DNA from: Haloplanus ruber
GTDB taxonomy: Archaea; Halobacteriota; Halobacteria; Halobacteriales; Haloferacaceae
Reading direction: 5' to 3'
DNA length: 64,000 nucleotides
Assembly (NCBI RefSeq): GCF_024494725.1
Contig: NZ_JANHDK010000001.1
Coordinates: forward strand, 496,001 to 560,000
The position numbers were made by a program, and so were the translations under genes. Shown in pieces: positions 58,553-64,000 of the stretch. Under the pieces are notes generated by a model. The model made no database searches. It was not told where the DNA came from and was given only the letters and a program-made list of their open reading frames with translations. Numbering within the stretch: position 1 is the first letter of the stretch; each line of letters begins with the position of its first letter.

Positions 58553-60577
58553 ATGGTCGGAGCATTCGACTACGCGCCCGCCATCGTTCTCCTGCCCTTC
58601 CTCTCTTTCCTCGTGGCACTCGCGGGAGGGAAGTACCTCCCCAAGGGTGGGGCCTTCGGCGGCATCGCCGCCACCGCGGGGTCGCTCGTGCTGTCGGCGT
58701 GGGTCTTCCTGACCGTCAGCGCGGGCAACGCCTACAACGAGACGCTCTACACGTGGGTCGCGGGCGCCGGCGAGGAGACGACCCGGCTCACCTTCGGCCT
58801 CCTGCTCGACCCGCTCGCGGCGATGATGCTGCTCATCGTCTCGCTGGTCGCGCTCCTAGTCCACGTGTTCAGCCTCGGATACATGAACGACGAGGGGGAG
58901 ACGGGCCTGCCGCGATACTACGCCGGTCTCGGCCTCTTTACCGCCTCCATGCTCGGGTTCGTCGTCGCCGACAACCTGTTGATGGCGTTCATGTTCTTCG
59001 AACTGGTCGGTCTCTGCTCGTATCTCCTGATCGGCTTCTGGTTCCGGGACTCGGGGCCGCCGAGCGCCGCGAAGAAGGCGTTCCTGGTCACCCGCTTCGG
59101 TGACTACTTCTTCCTCGTCGGCGTCGTCGCCGTCTTCGCCACCTTCGGCACCGCGAAGTTCGCGGGCGAGGGGGCGTTCCCGGTCATCGCCGAGGAAGCC
59201 CTCGCGGGGTCGGCCGCCGAGGTGACCACCTTCGGCTTCGCGCCCGAGACGTGGTTCACGATTCTCGGCCTGCTGATCCTCGGTGGCGTCATCGGGAAGT
59301 CCGCGCAGTTCCCCCTGCATACGTGGCTTCCGGACGCCATGGAAGGTCCGACGCCCGTCTCCGCGCTCATCCACGCCGCGACGATGGTCGCGGCCGGCGT
59401 CTATCTGGTCGCGCGGATGTACGGCTTCTACGCGCTCTCGCCGACGGCGCTCGGCATCATCGCGCTGGTCGGGGGCTTCACCGCCCTCTTCGCCGCGACG
59501 ATGGGCGTCGTCAAGCGGGAGATCAAGCAGGTGCTCGCCTACTCCACCATCTCACAGTATGGCTACATGATGCTGGGGCTGGGCGCCGGCGGCTACGTGG
59601 CCGCGAGCTTCCACCTGCTGACCCACGCCTTCTTCAAGGCGCTGCTGTTCCTCGGGGCCGGTGCGGTCATCATCGCCATGCACCACGACGAGGATATGTG
59701 GAACATGGGCGGGCTCAAAGAGCGGATGCCCGTCACCTACTACACCTTCCTCTCGGGGTCGCTCGCCCTCGCGGGCATCGTCCCCTTCGCCGGCTTCTGG
59801 TCGAAGGACGAGGTGCTGTACGAGGCGCTCGTCCACGGTCTCGGCGGCTCGCCGCTCCTCCTCGCCGGCTACGCGATGGGACTGGTGGCCGTCTTCTTCA
59901 CCGGCTTCTACACCTTCCGGATGGTGTTCCTGACGTTCCACGGCGAACCGCGGACCGAGGTGGCCCGCGACCCACACGGGGTGCGCTGGAACGTGAAGGG
60001 GCCGCTGGTGGTTCTCGGCATCCTCGCGGCCACCATCGGGTTCGTCAACATGGTGCCGGTCCAGGATCTGACGGGGATCCATCTTGAATTCCTGCACGAC
60101 TGGCTGGCCCACGGCGAGCTTTCGGCGCTCACCGCCGAACACTACGGCGAACTCCTCCACGATTACGCACACTACACGTCCGCGGACGTGGCGTCGTACG
60201 TGGCCGGGGCGGTGTCACTCGCGCTCGCGCTCGCCGGTGCCGGCCTCGCGCACGTACTCTACAACGTGCCCGAGCCGACGGAGCACACGGCGAAGCTGGG
60301 CGCCGTGAAAGACCTCTGGTACAACAACTACTACCAGGACGAGTACCAGATCTGGATCGCCACGTCGGTCGTCCTGCCGCTCTCGCGGCTGGCCGACAAG
60401 TTCGATCAGGGCGTCGTCGACGGTGTCGTCAACGGCGTCTCTAGCGTGAGTCTCTTCGCCGGAAGCCGGATCCGCCGCATCCAGACCGGCGTCGTGAGCA
60501 ACTACGCCGCGCTCCTCACCCTCGGGCTGACGGCGTTGCTTGTGGTCTTCGGGGTTCTCGGAGGGTGGTTCGTATGA
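58553..60577 (+). CDS. nuoL: Complex I subunit L (antiporter-like)
   Basis: A 674-residue antiporter-type subunit with about sixteen helices and the lateral helix at the C-terminus. The proton-path residues are in FMFFELVGLCSYLLIGFWFR (about 143-162), GKSAQFPLHTWLPDAMEGPT (about 248-267), and SALIHAATMVAAGVYLVARM. TISQYGYMMLGLGAGGYVAA is also conserved. The long lateral helix region near 560-674 spans NuoM and NuoN. Starts one base after nuoK and overlaps nuoM by 4 bp. Confidence 0.95.
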   Translation: MVGAFDYAPAIVLLPFLSFLVALAGGKYLPKGGAFGGIAATAGSLVLSAWVFLTVSAGNAYNETLYTWVAGAGEETTRLTFGLLLDPLAAMMLLIVSLVALLVHVFSLGYMNDEGETGLPRYYAGLGLFTASMLGFVVADNLLMAFMFFELVGLCSYLLIGFWFRDSGPPSAAKKAFLVTRFGDYFFLVGVVAVFATFGTAKFAGEGAFPVIAEEALAGSAAEVTTFGFAPETWFTILGLLILGGVIGKSAQFPLHTWLPDAMEGPTPVSALIHAATMVAAGVYLVARMYGFYALSPTALGIIALVGGFTALFAATMGVVKREIKQVLAYSTISQYGYMMLGLGAGGYVAASFHLLTHAFFKALLFLGAGAVIIAMHHDEDMWNMGGLKERMPVTYYTFLSGSLALAGIVPFAGFWSKDEVLYEALVHGLGGSPLLLAGYAMGLVAVFFTGFYTFRMVFLTFHGEPRTEVARDPHGVRWNVKGPLVVLGILAATIGFVNMVPVQDLTGIHLEFLHDWLAHGELSALTAEHYGELLHDYAHYTSADVASYVAGAVSLALALAGAGLAHVLYNVPEPTEHTAKLGAVKDLWYNNYYQDEYQIWIATSVVLPLSRLADKFDQGVVDGVVNGVSSVSLFAGSRIRRIQTGVVSNYAALLTLGLTALLVVFGVLGGWFV

Positions 60578-62106
60578 TAATCGAAGCGCTGATCGCCATC
60601 ACGTTCGTCGCCTCGATGGCCGTGTTGCTGGCCCCGAACGCGTGGGCCGGCCGCCTCGCGGCGACGCTGAGTCTGCTTCCCGTCGTGGGGAGCCTCTACA
60701 TGTGGAGTCGATTCGACGCGACGGGCAACGCCCTCACGGGCGGCACCCCCGCGTTCGAGACGACCGTCCAGTGGCTCGAACTGGGCGGGTACACGCTCAA
60801 CTGGCACGTCGGCGTCGACGGCATCGGCCTGCCGCTGGTCGTGCTGACGACGGTACTGACGACTCTCGCAGTCGTGAGCGCGTGGGCGTCCATCGACGAC
60901 CGCCAGTCGCAGTTCTACGGGCTGATGCTGTTCATGGAGGCGAACCTCCTGGGTGTCTTCACGGCGCTCGATTTCTTCGTCTGGTTCGTCTTCTGGGAGG
61001 CCGTCCTCCTGCCGATGTACTTCCTCATCGGCGTCTGGGGTGGCCCGCGGCGGAAGTACGCCGCGATCAAGTTCTTCGTCTACACCAACATCGCGTCGCT
61101 GGCGATGTTCATCGGCTTTATCGCCCTCGTCTTCGGTCTCGGCGACTCGGTGTCCTCACTGGACATGCCGGCTATCGCCGGGGCGTTGCGGGCGGGCGAA
61201 CTCGGCTCGCTGTACGGCATCCCCGCCGCGACCCTGCGGACCGTCGCCTTCGTGGCGATGTTCCTCGGCTTCGCGGTGAAGGTGCCCATCGTCCCCTTCC
61301 ACACGTGGCTGCCGGACGCCCACGTCGAGGCGCCGTCGCCGGTCTCGGTGATGCTGGCCGGCGTCCTCCTGAAGATGGGGACCTACGCCCTGCTCCGGTT
61401 CAACTTCACCATGCTCCCCGAGACGGCGACGCAGTTCGCCGCTCCCATCGCCCTGATCGCGGTGATCAGCGTCATCTACGGGGCGATGCTGGCACTGGCC
61501 CAGCAGGATCTCAAGCGCATCGTCGCCTACTCGTCGGTGTCCTCGATGGGCTATGTCATTCTCGGGCTGATCGCCTACACGACCTACGGGGTCGGTGGGG
61601 CGACCTTCCAGATGATCGCTCACGGCCTCATCTCGGGGCTGATGTTCATGGCGGTCGGTGTCATCTACAACACGACCCACACCCGGATGGTCGGCGACAT
61701 GTCCGGGATGGCCGACCGGATGCCGGTCACCACCGGCATCTTGGTCGCCGGTGCCTTCGGGTACATGGGTCTGCCCCTGATGGCCGGCTTTGCCGGTGAG
61801 TTCTTCATCTTCAAGGGCGCGTTCGAGTCGACGGTTCACGCGGCCATGCCACTGTTCACGGCCGTCGCGATGTTCGGCATCGTCGTCGTCGCGGGGTACC
61901 TGCTCTTTGCGATGCAGCGGACCCTCTTCGGTGCGTTCCGTCTGGAGACCGACTACGAGGTCGGACCGGCCCCGATCAGCGAGACGGCACCGCTCGCGGT
62001 GTTGCTCGTGGCGATCATCGTCCTCGGGGTCGCTCCCGACCTCTTCTTCGGGATGATCCAGAACGCGGTCGATCCCCTCCTCGAATTCGGAGGTGAACTC
62101 TCGTGA
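60574..62106 (+). CDS. nuoM: Complex I subunit M (antiporter-like)
   Basis: A 510-residue antiporter-like subunit with fourteen helices. The signature includes FFVWFVFWEAVLLPMYFLIG (about 134-153, with the conserved E), FAVKVPIVPFHTWLPDAHVE (about 235-254, with the conserved K) and VAYSSVSSMGYVILGLIAYT. The ATG at 60574 overlaps the nuoL stop (ATGA); longer in-frame versions starting three residues earlier are not needed. Overlaps nuoN by 4 bp. Confidence 0.96.
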   Translation: MIIEALIAITFVASMAVLLAPNAWAGRLAATLSLLPVVGSLYMWSRFDATGNALTGGTPAFETTVQWLELGGYTLNWHVGVDGIGLPLVVLTTVLTTLAVVSAWASIDDRQSQFYGLMLFMEANLLGVFTALDFFVWFVFWEAVLLPMYFLIGVWGGPRRKYAAIKFFVYTNIASLAMFIGFIALVFGLGDSVSSLDMPAIAGALRAGELGSLYGIPAATLRTVAFVAMFLGFAVKVPIVPFHTWLPDAHVEAPSPVSVMLAGVLLKMGTYALLRFNFTMLPETATQFAAPIALIAVISVIYGAMLALAQQDLKRIVAYSSVSSMGYVILGLIAYTTYGVGGATFQMIAHGLISGLMFMAVGVIYNTTHTRMVGDMSGMADRMPVTTGILVAGAFGYMGLPLMAGFAGEFFIFKGAFESTVHAAMPLFTAVAMFGIVVVAGYLLFAMQRTLFGAFRLETDYEVGPAPISETAPLAVLLVAIIVLGVAPDLFFGMIQNAVDPLLEFGGELS

Positions 62107-63614
62107 CACCACTACAGACCCAACTGCCGACTTGGACGGCCGTCGCCCCGACGCTCCTGCTCGGGCTGACGGCGCTCGTCCTGTTGCTCGTCGACAGTAT
62201 CGACCCGGACTCGACGCGACCGGGGGCGCTTGCGGGCATCGCGACGCTCGGCAGCCTCGCCACGCTCGCCGTCGCTGGCTGGTTCCTGCTCGCGGGCACC
62301 GGCCAGACCGGAAGCGGCGGCGCCATCGAACTCTACGGCGGTTCGCTGGTCGTCGACGGCCTGAGCCTGTTTTTCACCGTCGTCGTCGCCAGCGTCGTCG
62401 CCATGGTGTCGCTGGCGAGCTACGACTACCTGCGTGACCGCACCTACCAGGCGGAGTTTTACTCCCTGGTGTTGCTGGCGGCCACGGGCATGAGCCTCAT
62501 GGGCTCGTCGGGGTCGCTGGCGACGGTCTTCATCAGCCTCGAACTCGCCTCGCTACCCTCGTACGCGCTCGTCGCCTTCCTCAAGGACAACCGGGGAAGC
62601 GTCGAGGCGGGACTGAAGTACTTCCTCGTCGGTGCCGTCTCCTCGGCGGTGCTCACGTTCGGCATCTCGCTCGTGTACGCGGCCACAGGGTCGCTCCTGC
62701 TCGCCGATGTCGCGAGCGCCGTCGGCTCGGCCGGTGACCTCGTCGGCATCGCCGGCGTGGGCATCGTGATGATCGCCGGTGGCTTCGCGTTCAAGACCGC
62801 GTCGGTGCCCTTCCACTTCTGGGCGCCGGAGGCCTACGAGGGCGCGCCCGCGCCGATCAGCGCCTTCCTGTCGTCGGCCTCGAAGGCGGCCGGCTTCGCC
62901 GTCGCCTTCCGCGTCTTTGCCGTCGGCTTCCCACTCGACGCCGTCGTGCCGATGGGCATCGACTGGTCGCTGCTCTTTGCCATCCTCGCCGTCGTCACGA
63001 TGACGCTCGGCAACTTCGCGGCGGCGACCCAGGAGAACGTCAAGCGGATGCTGGCGTACTCCTCGGTCGGGCACGCCGGCTACGCCCTGATCGGTCTCGC
63101 CGCCCTCTCGGGTGGCGGTCCCAACGGCAACGTGATGGGCGCCAGCATGGCCCACCTGCTCGTCTACGGCTTCATGAACACGGGCGCGTTCCTGTTCATC
63201 GCCATGGTCGAACACTGGGAGGTCGGGCGCACCTTCGAGGATTACAACGGCCTGGCGACCCGGGCACCCGCCGCCTGTCTGGCGATGACGGTGTTCATGT
63301 TCTCGCTCGCCGGCCTGCCGCCGTTCGGTGGCTTCCTCTCGAAGTACGCCCTCTTCTACGAGGCAATCCAGGGTGGCTTCTGGTGGCTTGCCGCCGTCGG
63401 CGCGATCAACAGCGCACTGTCGCTGTTCTACTACTCGCGAGTGGTGAAGGCGATGTGGATCGAAGACCCGACTGGCGAGTTCGACCTCGGTGCGACGCCG
63501 GTCGGCCTCTACGCCGCGGTGATGGTTGCTGCCGTCGGGACGCTCCTGCTGTTGCCGGCGTTTGGCCCCGTCGTCGAGACGGCACAGAGCGCCGCCACGG
63601 CGCTGTTCGCCTGA
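62103..63614 (+). CDS. nuoN: Complex I subunit N (antiporter-like)
   Basis: A 503-residue antiporter-like subunit with fourteen helices. Signature segments: FISLELASLPSYALVAFLKD (about 143-162), FKTASVPFHFWAPEAYEGAP (about 222-241) with the conserved lysine, and MLAYSSVGHAGYALIGLAAL. GTG start at 62103 overlaps the nuoM stop (GTGA). Last gene of the operon. Its stop abuts the convergent 125-residue gene with no space between. Confidence 0.96.
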   Translation: MTPLQTQLPTWTAVAPTLLLGLTALVLLLVDSIDPDSTRPGALAGIATLGSLATLAVAGWFLLAGTGQTGSGGAIELYGGSLVVDGLSLFFTVVVASVVAMVSLASYDYLRDRTYQAEFYSLVLLAATGMSLMGSSGSLATVFISLELASLPSYALVAFLKDNRGSVEAGLKYFLVGAVSSAVLTFGISLVYAATGSLLLADVASAVGSAGDLVGIAGVGIVMIAGGFAFKTASVPFHFWAPEAYEGAPAPISAFLSSASKAAGFAVAFRVFAVGFPLDAVVPMGIDWSLLFAILAVVTMTLGNFAAATQENVKRMLAYSSVGHAGYALIGLAALSGGGPNGNVMGASMAHLLVYGFMNTGAFLFIAMVEHWEVGRTFEDYNGLATRAPAACLAMTVFMFSLAGLPPFGGFLSKYALFYEAIQGGFWWLAAVGAINSALSLFYYSRVVKAMWIEDPTGEFDLGATPVGLYAAVMVAAVGTLLLLPAFGPVVETAQSAATALFA

Positions 63615-63992
63615 TCAGCTGAGCGTCGCGCCGATAGCCTCCGTCACTTCCTTCGAACGCCTGACAGTGATGCCGTCAGTCGTCACGAACACGCCGTGGT
63701 CCCCTTCGATGACGCGCGTGACAAAGCCGTTCTCGAACACCCGGAGCGTGTACTGATACGCGCCGAGTTCGGTGCCGTCGTAGGCTGTCTGTGTTCGAAA
63801 CCCCGCGGCCTCGTGTTCGACCCAGCCCGTGAGGTCGGCGTCCGCCTCCAGATCCGAGCGGAGGTAGATCTGTTCGTACTCGTCCGGCGTGAAGTAGACG
63901 ATGCTCCGGAGGCTATCACCCACCGTCGTCCGACAGGCGCTCACCAGTTGCTCTCCGAGCGACGGGTCAACGAGGTCAGGGTGCTCGGTCAT
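63615..63992 (-). CDS. Conserved-looking haloarchaeal hypothetical protein, 125 aa (DUF7522-like)
   Basis: A 125-residue acidic cytosolic protein beginning MTEHPDLVDPSLGEQLVSAC. It has an alpha helix at 10-30 followed by a beta-rich body (SIVYFTPDEYEQIYLRSDLE, AYQYTLRVFENGFVTRVIEG, VFVTTDGITVRRSKEVTEAI), resembling small haloarchaeal proteins I associate with DUF7522. The function is unknown. It is convergent with nuoN, ends directly at its stop, and its promoter lies at or beyond the right edge of the window (the start is 8 bases from the end). Confidence 0.75.
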   Translation of the reverse strand: MTEHPDLVDPSLGEQLVSACRTTVGDSLRSIVYFTPDEYEQIYLRSDLEADADLTGWVEHEAAGFRTQTAYDGTELGAYQYTLRVFENGFVTRVIEGDHGVFVTTDGITVRRSKEVTEAIGATLS

Positions 63993-64000
63993 GGTGCATG

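Noticed and set aside
1-64000. CRISPR arrays, insertion sequences, prophage genes, att sites or toxin-antitoxin pairs
   Set aside because: No repeat-spacer pattern, transposase, integrase, phage structural or toxin-antitoxin signature was seen on either strand.

Overview
The window is a gap-free stretch of a halophilic archaeal (Halobacteria) chromosome. The evidence is GC-rich DNA, very acidic proteins, TATA boxes about 26 nt upstream of many start codons (leaderless transcripts), ATGA/GTGA gene overlaps, a PGF-CTERM surface protein, the bacterioruberin genes and an archaeal ribosomal-protein cluster. The genus cannot be fixed from the sequence alone. I see no prophage, insertion sequence, CRISPR array, integrase or origin.

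Layout. 1-1.1 kb: the end of a HerA-type ATPase and a frameshifted DUF3592 membrane-protein gene. 1.2-9.5 kb: M42 peptidase, ribosomal protein uL11, a LarA-like protein, an Old Yellow Enzyme homologue, a ModE-like regulator and a tungstate/molybdate ABC transporter (wtpABC). 9.6-14.8 kb: uL1-uL10-P1 with a structured leader, a TctA-type permease, a zinc-finger microprotein, EF-1beta, eL21 and RNA polymerase subunit Rpo4/F. 14.8-22.7 kb: a HalX response regulator, TRIC-type channel, SLC13 carrier, alpha/beta hydrolase, universal stress protein, PGF-CTERM protein and ZIP transporter. 22.7-29.8 kb: an SDR, a CoA-disulfide-reductase-like enzyme, the bacterioruberin genes crtD-lyeJ-cruF, and crtB. 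29.9-37.6 kb: class II ribonucleotide reductase and the trpDFEG operon. 37.8-48 kb: tRNA-Val, an MFS carrier, a CBS/HPF-like fusion, RadB beside an RNase-H-fold-like protein, LarC, Cdc48, a histidine kinase, a tRNA-like sequence and another zinc-finger microprotein. 48-53 kb: purB, a purN-purH fusion, purK and purE. 53.1-63.6 kb: the complex I operon nuoA-B-CD-H-I-J1-J2-K-L-M-N, then a small convergent gene.

Functionally this is mostly housekeeping: translation, transcription, tryptophan, purine and deoxyribonucleotide synthesis, respiration and membrane carotenoids. Several operons are compact: wtpABC, trpDFEG, crtD-lyeJ-cruF, purKE and the 11-gene nuo operon. The nuo operon lacks nuoEFG, so the electron-input module differs from bacterial complex I.

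No unmistakable new defence or mobile system is present. The best leads are the RadB-linked RNase-H-fold-like protein, the CBS/HPF fusion, an atypical tRNA-like sequence, an alpha/beta hydrolase without its nucleophile serine, five genes of 39-68 residues (three are zinc fingers), and palindromes at the nrdJ, zinc-finger and other promoters.
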